Assembly (NCBI RefSeq): GCF_010389155.1
Contig: NC_057761.1
Span: 42,270,213 to 42,334,212, forward strand
Source: Erigeron canadensis
Taxonomy: Eukaryota; Streptophyta; Magnoliopsida; Asterales; Asteraceae
DNA length: 64,000 nt
Direction: 5' to 3'
Shown: positions 55,164-64,000 of the stretch, piece after piece
How positions within the stretch are numbered: the stretch's first letter is position 1
Layout: each line of letters begins with the position of its first letter
Notes under the pieces: generated by a model
Databases searched by the model: none
Seen by the model: only the letters and a program-made list of their open reading frames with translations
Told to the model about the DNA's origin: nothing
Translations under genes and position numbers: made by a program

Positions 55164-56571
55164 CTAGGTTTTTGACCCGCGCGATGCGCGAGCTATATAA
55201 AAAACTATATAATACACTTTATATATGAAAAAACGATAGTGAACATATTTCATTAGAATTACGTGATGTGAACTATATAAATATTTTAGTAACATATAAA
55301 CATATGGTTGAACAAAAATAGATTCAACCAAAAGCTTAACAAAATATGAACTTAAATAGATAGAAGGACTTAAGCTATTAAACTATACTTTAAATTATCA
55401 TTAAGAATTTAGTAATATGTTTTTCTTCTAGTAATTCTAGTAATTTGCCTTTTGTTGCCACTAAATGATCTACATCTAGAACATGTATCATGTAGTCGTC
55501 TTGTTACAACAGAACTCAAAGACATACAATTTGATCCTTAGTGTAGAGTGACAATTCCACTACATTTCTCTTCAAAAAATTTAAAAGTCACATGAAAAAT
55601 TACAATTGGCTGGATATATAATTCAAAGAGGATAATTTGACTATGCCTTATGTGTTGAATGTTCTCCTTAATATCCAAAAAGTAAAACAGTTATATTCAT
55701 TTGAAGGTGTTGCTGCGATTTTTAGAAATGGATTATCAACACCATGGTGGTTTTAATTTTTGTTTAATCTAATTGACTAATCCAGAAGAGGTAGAATGTA
55801 CCGTTTCAAAAGAGAAAGAAAAAGAAAATTAGGATGTAGAATTTGGTTTAAGGGTGGGGTAGGTCTCGGACTCCGAGTAATTTATAATTACTTGAATTTA
55901 TATGACTCAATTTTTTTTTTGGGTTTTGCTAAACGAAACCCTAAGGGTTTTTGTTAAAGTGTATTAATTAGTTGTACGTTTACCAAAAAACCCATCTTAT
56001 TTGTACTTACCGGCTATTGGCAAAGAATAAGGTATACACCAAGGTAGTTTTTATACTTAAAAGAGGATATTGTTTATTAAAACAAAAAGTTTAAATTTGA
56101 AACATATATTCAAGGTGTAGTTAATATAATGTTAAGATTTATGAGTTTCGATGTTATCTTTTAACTAATTAAATCTATTTTTTACATTTAATTTGTTTTA
56201 TTTTTGTATATTCATATAGTTTTGAAAACTTCCATATAATCATCATAAGAAAAAAAGAAAAAGAACTTTATGTAATGTTGAATAAAAAAAGATAATGAAA
56301 TATCATTAGGTATAGACGTGATTTTTTAGTTAAAGAAAAGATATCATTTTATCTAATGAGAAGATCTTACATTTCTACAATATATTTATTTATTAATTAA
56401 TATATATAAGTTCATTTTTTTTTCTAAATATATAGTTTATTTTTGAAAAAAATATGGAGTTGACACATAGGATAAACTCCTATGTGACATTTTTTCAATA
56501 TAGTTTTAGATTGTAAGAGGGTTTTAAAAAGTTTGGTTAACTACTATTTTATAAGTGTTATAGATTGATTG
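55164..56571 (-). mobile_element. Non-autonomous Helitron, copy E
   Basis: Minus-strand end: hairpin CTCGCGCATCGCGCGGG, then TCAAAAAC and CTAG|T. The minus-strand start near 56570 has TATAACACTTATAAAATAGT and TCACATAGGAGTTTATCCTA, TGTGTCAACTCCATA, parallel to copies B and D. No Rep/helicase. Confidence 0.78.
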
Positions 56572-56907
56572 AAAATGCATCAAACTTTTACTCTTTTTTA
56601 TTGTATATCCATCCATCTCATGCATTAATCTTTTAAATTTATATTATCTATATTTCCTTATAAAACATATTGGACTTCCTATTATAGGAAATTCAACAAT
56701 CTTTTCAACATCCTCATATTGCCCCTAATTCAAACTACCTCTAATTCTATATCTCTAAACATAATCAGACAAACACACTACCAAGGTTTAATATACAGTT
56801 ACTTCTTCCTCTCCTTCCTATTTACACACACGCATATCGCTTCCTCCCCCACTGTTTTGTAATATCATCACCGTTTAACAGCCGCAACGCGCGGGCACCA
56901 TCATTCG
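56572..56907 (+). mobile_element. Helitron-like 3' segment with TTCGT end
   Basis: Close relative of 33780-34061 over about 250 bp (CTCATATTGCCCCTAATTC, ATAATCAGACAAACAC, CACTGTTTTGTAATATCATC, ACCGTTTAACAGCCGC). Terminal hairpin CCGCAACGCGCGG (56882-56894), spacer, then TTCG|T where the sisters have CTCG|T. It directly follows Helitron E. Confidence 0.6.
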
Positions 56908-56974
56908 TATATACATAACTGGTTTAGAATGACTATTATTCTTAATGACTATTTTTGTTCATTTCTTTCACTTT

Positions 56975-57140
56975 TTTTTTGACAAGTGAATTTTACTTCA
57001 GACACGTATGATGTGTGCTAATCGCACAATTAAAGGGTCCCGCACTAAGCGGATCTTAAATAGCCTTTCTCACCATACCACCTCCTTTATTGGAAAATAC
57101 TGTCGAGGAGAACCTACTAAGGCTTGAACTTGAGACCTCC
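56975..57140 (-). mobile_element. tRNA-derived SINE relic (S4)
   Basis: On the minus strand AAGGAGGTCTCAAGTTCAAG is a B-box-like head segment. The body has GAGAAAGGCTATTTAAGATC and GCTTAGTGCGGGACCC, and a T-run at the left edge (56976-56984) is the A-tail. No second copy in the window. Confidence 0.4.
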
Positions 57141-57299
57141 TTTTTTAGTGTGTAGAAATATATTAAATTAAAAGTGTGTGGAAATTTCTCCATACTAAAA
57201 AGTGTGTAAAAATAAAAGTTCACACTTATTTTTACACACTTTTTAGTGTGGAGAAATTTTCATACACTTTTAATTCAATATATTTCTACACACTAAAAA
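57141..57299. mobile_element. Small foldback MITE, about 75-bp arms
   Basis: TTTTTTAGTGTGTAGAAATA and the following arm, through GTGTGGAAATTTCTCCATAC and AAAAAGTGTGTAAAAATAA, are mirrored to ACACACTAAAAAG with very few mismatches. The centre is near 57215-57222. Confidence 0.85.
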
Positions 57300-57365
57300 G
57301 CGTAACAAAATTTTTAATTTGTTCACACTCACTTAAAAGTGTGAATAAATGCAATATGATTTGTA

Positions 57366-57369
<4 letters not shown>

Positions 57370-57400
<31 letters not shown>
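57370..57400. repeat. (TA)n microsatellite
   Basis: About 31 bp of TA, the left border of the MITE at 57401. Confidence 0.93.
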
Positions 57401-57402
<2 letters not shown>

Positions 57403-57589
57403 GAAAGTGAGTATGGGGTTGTCCCCCAGCTAAGCTTAGATGGGAAACCCCTCACATTTGGTTTTTACAATCACAAAAATCATAGGGGCCATATATTTAT
57501 TTAAAATTCAAACAAATATTAAAATATTTGTATGTGAGGGGTTCCCCATCTAAGCTTAGATGGGGAACAACCTCATACTCACTTTTCCC
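57401..57589. mobile_element. TA-targeting MITE, copy 4 (best preserved)
   Basis: Inverted arms GGGAAAGTGAGTATGGGGTT and its near-inverse ending CCTCATACTCACTTTTCCC, with TAAGCTTAGATGGG(A)AACCCC in both arms. It sits between (TA)n tracts on both sides. Other copies: 35203, 35661 and 39191. Non-coding, about 190 bp. Confidence 0.88.
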
Positions 57590-57659
57590 ATATATATATG
57601 CAATGTTTGTTATTAAACTAATGAATTAACTAACACAATAATAATTTATAAAATCTTTA

Positions 57660-58797
57660 TCTTTATGTACACTAAAAGACAACTGACCTAATAGCTTATT
57701 GACCAATCAAAGAGCTCAATTTCATCAAATTATAAATTGATGATGTCATGATCAATATTAATTAAAATTCCTAATAAAGATTAAAAAAAAATGTATACCC
57801 AATCCTAATCTAATATAGAAAAGGATATATCCAACATATAATTGTTATCATTATTTGTTTACTCCATTAGACAAAGATATACTTGAACATATGCGCCTAC
57901 GATATTCACTTTTATAACTATTTATGTGTTCAATACTAAATTTCATCCCCTTATATTATGGACAACCGACGATATATATTTGCAAAATAGTACTACAACC
58001 CAGAAAAGTTAATAACACAAACTTAAATTATAATATGAACAATTTTAAATCACAAATAATATTCTGTAATTATATCTTCATAGTAGAAAAAAAATCTTGT
58101 TAATTTACAATTTTTTTTTGTTAAATATCAATAATTATCACTTTTTGCCTCACTAAATACTTAATTTAGAATTATTACAATTTGTAGTTATGAACCCTCA
58201 CTAAATACTTAATTTATAATTATATAAAATTAATTACTAAAAAATAAATAAAACTTAATGTAAATATTAAGATTTTAAAAATAATTGTACTATTTTTTCT
58301 TTTTTTGAAATATTTTTAGTAATTGTCATAACAAGTATACGAAAAATAAAACATGTAATAATGTAATCTTTATAAGAAACAAATATAACATTGTCATATT
58401 TCAAGTGAAATATTTAGAATATGTTTCATCTAAAAATAAAAATTTAATTTTTAAATGTGTAAAATAAGAATATAATATCACCTTGTGTAACAATAAATCA
58501 AATAAAATGATAGTGACCTGTTATTATGTTTTGATATTCAAATATCGCTAAATATGTCACAATTTACAACTTTGATGGACATATTTTGATTTCGTAATAT
58601 TCAAATATCGTTATATATGTCACAATAAACAACTTCCATGAACATATTGTAAAAAATTTTCACTATAAAATTCAAAGTTCTATATCGATCAATTTTTTTT
58701 TACTAAAAATTGTAAATTAAGTTTTAAATCATAATAAACTAACATCTAATATTGATAAATTATAAACTCGTGTATTTGACACGGGCCTAAAATCTAA
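57660..58797 (+). mobile_element. Non-autonomous Helitron, CTAAT end
   Basis: Starts TCTTTATGTACACTAAAAGA, then CAACTGACCTAATAG; ends with the hairpin CTCGTGTATTTGACACGGG (58767-58785), CCTAAAAT and CTAA|T. CTAA fits the CTRR consensus. A 5' fragment of the same family lies inverted at 20.29-20.39 kb. AT-rich, no coding content. Confidence 0.72.
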
Positions 58798-58799
58798 TA

Positions 58800-59040
58800 A
58801 GAGTAATTATTACATTAGGTAATTAAAAAAAGACATTTTATTTATAATTTTATATAGGTCTCTAATTTTTTATTAAACATTTAAAGGGCTATTTTTAATT
58901 TAATGAAAATAATGCAAAGTATATATGACATCATAATTAAAAAAAAAGAAGCATTCTAAAATAAATTATGGGTTTGCCACATCAAAAATTTTCCAAAAAT
59001 ACTTATAGACAACAATTTTATTTTATTTATAATAGAGATA
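58800..59040 (-). mobile_element. 5' part of a Helitron (minus strand)
   Basis: Minus-strand start TCTCTATTATAAATAAAATA, then AAGTATTTTTGGAAAATTTT and TGATGTGGCAAACCC, as in the short Helitron at 16984-17312. Its 3' part is missing where the plus-strand Helitron ends at 58797. Confidence 0.6.
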
Positions 59041-59044
59041 TCAG

Positions 59045-59954
59045 TCCAAATAGTGAAAATACATTTTATGTATAAACTCACAACTACACATCATATGGAA
59101 AGCACCTCTCGCCAGAGCATATTAATTGTGATAACCTATAACAGATTGATTGTGTGTCGATTGCTTGCTTTCTGAATATCTTGTGTAGCTTGATCTTATT
59201 GCTGGCAATCAGGTAAGCTCCATAGTCCACTTTTTCACATGTTTTCATGGGGCTGAAAGGATACAAAATGTTTTTTTGATAAAAACGTATACGGTGTTTT
59301 ATGACTATCTATTTTGGATACATTGGATTATATCTACGATTACATTACGGATACTCTTTTACCATGACGATTATAGACTGTACTGCTTGATACCTTGTGT
59401 GTGCTTTATCGATAGTGTCGTGTGCCTATCCTTGTGTGTGCTTTATTGATAGTATCGTGTGCCTATCCTTCTATGTGCTTTATCGATAGTGCCTTGTGTC
59501 TGTCCCTGTGTGTGCTTTATGTGGTCGATAGTGCTTTGTGCCTATCCCTGTATGTTCTACAACTGTCTGGTTAACTAAATGGCCTTGAGACGTATTGGAA
59601 TTCAAGTTGTGTGTACTTATTGTATCTAAAGTAAGTCTATAATCGAACGTTGTTGTGTGTACTCTTAAAAAGTATACTTTGATGCGAAATGCTTAGGATT
59701 TGGAGTTTTGCATGCTTTTCTATGTGATAGTTGGCATTATGCCTAATCGTTTCCCCTCCGTGGGAACTTATGTTATGTTTTATTTGAATGCTTTGTTGAA
59801 CCTATGTGTGATGACTTATGTTTTGATTATTTGAACTATGTATTCGACTATTTATACTTAATTTAAGCACTCATTTAGTTTTCCTATGTAACATCCATGT
59901 GCGCATGTGCTTTATCTTGCATCTCGAGTTTTCCGCCTTAGTCGGGGTGTAACA
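59045..59954 (+). mobile_element. LTR fragment L5, Ty3/gypsy-like (3' part)
   Basis: Ends CGCCTTAGTCGGGGTGTAACA at 59954 (the last A), the usual 3' end of chromovirus-type LTRs. Contains a four-unit tandem repeat at 59398-59552 and CATGTGCGCATGTGC. No TGTAAC start or 5-bp duplication was found upstream, so the 5' end is lost or not recognised and the left limit is nominal. Confidence 0.6.
59398..59552 (+). repeat. Tandem repeat, 35-40 bp, four units
   Basis: Consensus unit TGTGTGCTTTATCGATAGTG followed by (T)CGTGTGCCTATCC. Units 1 and 2 are 35 bp, unit 3 is 37 bp and unit 4 is 40 bp with a GTGG insertion. Lies inside LTR fragment L5. Confidence 0.92.
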
Positions 59955-60567
59955 ATTAGGCACTTATCAATAAGGAAAATGTTAGGAAGGTGTTTTGGTT
60001 TTACACTTTTACCCACATATCTTAAGGAGTTAAAGCTCCTTTGAGAGTCTGGGGGATAAATTAGTGGGATTTTTTTTTTAAGGGCAGTTTGGTTCGTAGA
60101 ATATTTTTTGAACGAATTGAAATTTTCTAAGAAAATTGAAATTTGATGGAATTTGAATCTGAATGGATTGAAATCTGATGTAATTGGAATTTGATTGAAT
60201 TATAATTTTTTATGTTTGGTTGACTGGAAATGAATGAAATTCATAATATTAGTTATAAAAATAATAAAATCAAAATTGAAATATATATAAAAATATTTTA
60301 TATTAATATTAATACTTTTTACAAAATAATAAAAATTAATATAAAAAATTATTAATTTTATATAAAATAATAATTTTTTTTATAGAATAATATTAATTTA
60401 TATAAACTAAAGTTAGATTTTTAATAAGATTTTTTTATTAAATAGTAATAAATTTTTATAAAATAATAACTATTTTTATACAATAATATTATAATTTATA
60501 AATATTTATTTAAATTTTTATAACATGAACAATTGTCTCAAACCTTATACATAATAACCGATTTCGG
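59955..60567. other. AT-rich DNA with a partial Harbinger-like MITE
   Basis: GGGCAGTTTGGTTCGTAGAA at 60084 and the repeated GAATTGAAAT/GAATTTGAAT words look like the left part of a GTTTGG-type MITE. The right end is not found. The rest is AAT-rich. Confidence 0.35.
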
Positions 60568-61088
60568 TGTAAGCATACAACTGAAGCATTGAATGTTCCT
60601 GTACAATTCCACATGATAGGTGACATATGGAATCTGATGGTGTATCCATATTACGTTATGAAAGGCCTGCCAAATGGACAAATGCTAACCCGTAGCGTTA
60701 CGAAGGAACCTGCGTCGGAAAGGCGCCCAGCTGGAAATAATACCCAAATAAAGAAGAGATTGCCTAAATCTCTTCTTCCCTAAAATAAGGACGATCAGTT
60801 CCAACTAATTTGGGAAGTTAAATCTATCCCTTTAATCATGGGAAAACCTATCTACAAGGAAGTTTCCATCCTCCTATGGACTCTCCTTCCTATCAACGAT
60901 TCTTCTACTATAAAAGGAGACATAAAACCTTCACAAAGGCATATATAAAAAGGAAACACACACATCATACTCCGGCTTTTGATTGGCGTAAAGAGGCTTA
61001 CACTCTACCTTCGGGGAATCGCTAACAATCAAGTCACAAACCACAAATCTTCCCCTATTAATCCCTAGCGCGATCCGGTGCATAAACA
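60568..61088 (+). mobile_element. 5' LTR of a Ty3/gypsy element (Tat/Retand-type)
   Basis: The right edge is firm: ATAAACA ends at 61088, one base before the primer-binding site. The left edge (TGTAAGCATACAACTG at 60568) is where base composition changes from AT-rich to balanced and is a best guess, giving about 521 bp. It contains a TATA box at 60909. The frame at 60589-60783 is spurious. Confidence 0.65.
60909..60916 (+). promoter_or_regulatory. TATA box of the LTR promoter
   Basis: TATAAAAG about 180 bp before the LTR end, in the expected U3/R position. Confidence 0.6.
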
Positions 61089-61089
61089 T

Positions 61090-61108
61090 TGGCGCCATCC
61101 GTGGGACC
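61090..61108 (+). other. Primer-binding site of the LTR retrotransposon
   Basis: TGGCGCCATCCGTGGGACC lies one base after the LTR end. It begins with the TGG that complements a tRNA CCA tail. TGGCGCC-type sites are usual in Tat and Athila lineages; which tRNA is used is not determined here. Confidence 0.75.
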
Positions 61109-61174
61109 CCGCATTTTGATCTTGCAAAAAACACCATATAAATCAGTTTTTTGTACCGAATTAAGGCTAGGAAA

Positions 61175-63220
61175 ATGGCTGACGTACCACCAGGTTTCGA
61201 ATCGCAAGTTCAGCGATCAACTGGAAACGAGCCTGTTGAGAACACCCCACCCACTTCTGGTCCAGCAATTGTAACACCTGTTGGCGATAATCGACAAACA
61301 GGTTCCCTCGTTGAAGGTGGCACAGAGCGCACCTTCAGACACCAGAAGGCAACGGTAGATTCTCATAGGGATCCCCGACAAGAAACTCAATGTTGTTTGA
61401 CCCTGATTATATTATCAGAAATTACAGTCATATTCGGCAAACCATGAGCCATCTTAGGAGAACTAGAGCACTAGGTAGCACCAGCAGGGTGCTAGATTTT
61501 GATGGCGAGACAGATGACGATTACGATGCAGAAACTCTGCCAAGAGGGCTTCAAAGATATCCCAGAAATCCAAGATCCCGAGTTAGAGCCGGATACGGCT
61601 TTGGCCTAGGTAGCGGGGGACTCGCACGTCAAGATCCTCTAAGTCAGTCACAAGGAGGAAGACTCGAAGGCTCCGGACCTAGGGACATACCCTCAGAAGG
61701 AAGGACTCAAGATGGCACCCGCACTGGGGGTATGGGACCTGAAGATCAGCGTCCCGAAGCACCTCGGGGGCAGCCCGCTCTAGATCAAAATCCGCAGCAC
61801 GCTACAGAAAATCCCGGAGGAAATAACAATGGCTCATCACGTGGTGTGCCTCAAAACCATAACATCCCTTCAGGGACAAACACAAGACCTTCGAGCTAAA
61901 CCTACCAGGCACCATCGGGTTACACCTATCAAAGGCCTCCGGGACCAACCTTCACAGGACCTTCGGACTAAACGTATCAAGGCCAATATAACCAAGGATA
62001 CACTGGACAGGGTTATGGAAGCATGAGCGGCCCGCAGTATCATCCACAGCCATATGGCAATCAGGCGATGGGACCCCTACACCAGTATTTTGCACCCCAA
62101 TTTGCAACACAGACCTTCGGGTCGGCACCAATTCTAAGACCATACGGGCTTCAGAACTGGGGGGGCTCCTACGTACCAAAATACCTTAGATTTCAGTTTG
62201 GTTGGAGGAAGCGTCGAAAACTCACCCTTCGTAGCCTGGATACAAAATTATCCTCTCCCGACAAACTTGAAATACCTTTCGCACCTTGGGACCTACAAAG
62301 GAAAAAGCGACCCGGATGATTTCCTGGAAGCATTCGAGGGAGTAGCTGAGATGAAAGCATGGAACGTACCCATTGCGTGCCGAATGTTTAGGTATGCTCT
62401 CGAAGGGGATGCCAGAGAATGGTTAAAAAGCGTAACGAAAGGGTCAATTGTTAGCTTTGACGACCTCAAGGAAAAATTTAGAGCCCGGTTCAGTCAACAG
62501 AAGAAACACAAGAAAATCCACGTGGCGGCCCACGGGATAAGACAAAGAGAGAAAGAAAGCTGTAGATCATTTATCGACAGGTTTACCACTGAGACAGAGG
62601 ATATAGTAGACCTCGCTGAGTCCCAAAGGATATCAGGACTAATTCATGGCCTTCGGCACAAACCACTGGTAGAGTTCCTATGTAGGGATCTTCCAAATAC
62701 TTATGAACAGATCCAAAAGAGAACGCATGTATTCTTAGATGCAAGGGAAATAGTTTCGAAGGGGGACAATAGTCCCCCACATGACAAAGAGGCTTCGGCA
62801 AAAAGGGGAAAATGGGGAAATGATAGGGAAAAACCTAAATATAGCCTTTACCAAAAGGAAGATAGGGGATTCCACAAGACTATTCTACCAGAACTGAATA
62901 AGACTCCAAAAGAAATCCTACTCACCGAAAGCGTGGCAAAGAATTTCTCCACACCACCCCAATTGAACCCAAGGAGCAGAAGAGACACTTCCAAATACTG
63001 TGAGTTTCACCAGGATTACGGTCATGATACTAACACCTACTGGCAGCTAAAGAAGGCCATAGAAGAAGCTATTAGCGAAGGAAAACTGGCACACCTGGTT
63101 AAAAGTGTGAGGCAGCAAAACCCCAAGAAAGAGGATGAACAAGGAGAAAAGAAAAAAGGCCCAGAAAAGACTATCTATACTATTTTAAAGAAAAACCTGT
63201 GGAAAAGCGCCCACTCCTAA
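61175..63220 (+). pseudogene. Ty3/gypsy gag, broken by frameshifts and stops
   Basis: The likely start ATG is at 61175 (MADVPPGFES). The frame changes near 61390 and again near 62195-62205, and the middle frame has two TAA codons at 61897-61899 and about 61969-61971, in a Pro/Gln/Tyr/Gly-rich repeat (PSGYTYQ-like units). The last segment (about 62205-63220) is the gag core: W-I-Q-N-Y-P start, DAREWLKSV and ARFSQQKKHKKIHVAAHGIR, as in Retrotrans_gag (PF03732). A zinc-finger-like CEFHQDYGHDT motif follows; the position that is usually Cys downstream reads Tyr (NTYWQLK). The capsid forms virus-like particles in active elements, but this copy cannot make an intact protein. Confidence 0.88.
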
Positions 63221-63759
63221 AGATGTACCGGGGTGATGTAAGCAATATCTCATTTCCTTCAACATACAAGGTCTTCCGTGACCCACTGTTAATCACTGCC
63301 ATTTTGGAAATATCAAAAGTTAAGGAGATAATGGTAGACACAGGGAGTGAATGTAACGTGCTGTACGAGAAAGCGTTCTGGAAGTTACACTTTGTGTCAC
63401 GAATGAACCTCAAGAGGACAGAAGCTTCGGTACAAGGGTACTCCGGAGAAACAGGTAATCCTATGGGAAAGCTATCGGTTAAAATGACTATCGGAGAGGG
63501 AAGGTGGAAGCGAAGTGAGAAAATCAGTTTTCTGGTAGTCAGTGGAACTTCCCCGTTTCAGGCAATCCTGGGAAGACCCGGGATACAAAAGTTTGAAATG
63601 ATCCCATCCGTCATTCATGGCATGATCAAGTACCAATCGGACAGAGGCATTGGAACCTTAGTAACAAAGAACAAGAAGCTATCTGAGGAAGGCCAAGATG
63701 GACCCCATTACCTGACATGGAGCGAAGGACCTTACCTAGGTCGTATGGATGGATACTAA
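63199..63759 (+). pseudogene. Retroviral-type aspartic protease region (pro), out of frame with gag
   Basis: The frame overlaps the gag end by 22 nt and is +2 relative to it. It keeps the catalytic VDTGSECNVLYEKAF, and the second flap/ILGRPGIQKF motif followed by IPSVIHGMIKY, the layout of Tat-lineage proteases. The protease cleaves Gag-Pol in active elements. A stop follows at 63757-63759, about 35 codons after the ILGR motif region ends, and no reverse transcriptase reading follows. The frame switch from gag could be a mutation or a programmed shift; in related elements gag-pro-pol is commonly one frame, so mutation is likelier. Confidence 0.85.
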
Positions 63760-64000
63760 GCCGCCTACTGAAGACAAGGCAATTTTAGTAAGGAAAAACT
63801 TTTTTATTATTATCTTTTATTTTGAAAAGCCTAGAGGATATGGTATGTAACCTCAAATATATTATTAAATAAAGGCTTATATTCCTTTTATTTGTGTATC
63901 TCTCCTCGTATTTAAATAGAAGTGCATAAATTTGCGCATAAATTTAAAAACACACAAGGAAAAAGAGACACAATATTAATTCGCATATAATGCAAAAAGA
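63760..64000 (+). other. Non-coding tail after pro
   Basis: The sequence turns AT-rich directly after the protease stop. AATAAA is present at 63867-63872 and no reading frame resembles reverse transcriptase. It may be the internal spacer of a gag-pro-only element or a deletion/insertion junction. The window ends before a 3' LTR could be seen. Confidence 0.5.

Overview
This is a window of AT-rich plant nuclear DNA, almost certainly from a eudicot. The evidence is one nucleus-encoded organellar ribosomal protein gene with plant-type introns, plus a dense, nested population of plant transposons: Ty3/gypsy LTR elements, Helitrons, hAT and Mutator-like elements, foldback MITEs and tRNA-derived SINEs. 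The style of the repeats would suit Asteraceae or a related asterid, but that is only an impression.

Only one complete cellular gene is convincing. It lies on the minus strand at 459-3761 and is a three-exon gene for mitochondrial large-subunit protein bL32m (135 residues). Its second intron (2.2 kb) carries a GCGCTT-rich foldback element and a perfect 22-bp hairpin. A plausible orphan promoter and 5' leader exon sits at about 6.34-6.59 kb.

The rest is layered mobile DNA. Region by region: 3.9-4.9 kb holds two near-palindromic MITEs in opposite orientation. 9.3-11.2 kb is a solo LTR with an AGTTT duplication. 16-20 kb and 25-31 kb hold Helitrons, a hAT MITE with an 8-bp duplication, and a Mutator-like element with a 9-bp duplication that carries an exon-like fragment. 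31.1-31.7 kb is a broken hAT transposase. 32-41 kb is a patchwork of SINEs, Helitrons, TA-targeting MITEs and a large foldback, with one replication-protein-A-like exon. 44-45.9 kb is a hAT-type element containing a solo LTR, with both target duplications intact. 46.4-47.5 kb is a Helitron carrying a SINE. 50.0-54.1 kb is a solo LTR (duplication TTTTG) that contains a second solo LTR (duplication CATCT). 55-59 kb is more Helitrons and foldbacks. 60.57-64.0 kb is the 5' part of a decayed Ty3/gypsy element of Tat/Retand type: LTR, primer-binding site, broken gag, and a protease frame that stops before any polymerase is seen.

The most unusual structure is a set of clusters of short, GC-rich, near-perfect palindromes inside three LTRs. 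One palindrome type (core CACTGCGGCGCAGTG) is shared by two LTR families that look otherwise unrelated. Another type (core GTTGCCCCGCAAC) replaces it in a homologous LTR. A fourth array, 44-bp tandem hairpins, shows arm-to-arm compensatory change. Second in interest is a Helitron-like group with a CTCGT end in place of CTAGT. No functional mobile element with an intact polymerase, transposase or Rep/helicase is visible.
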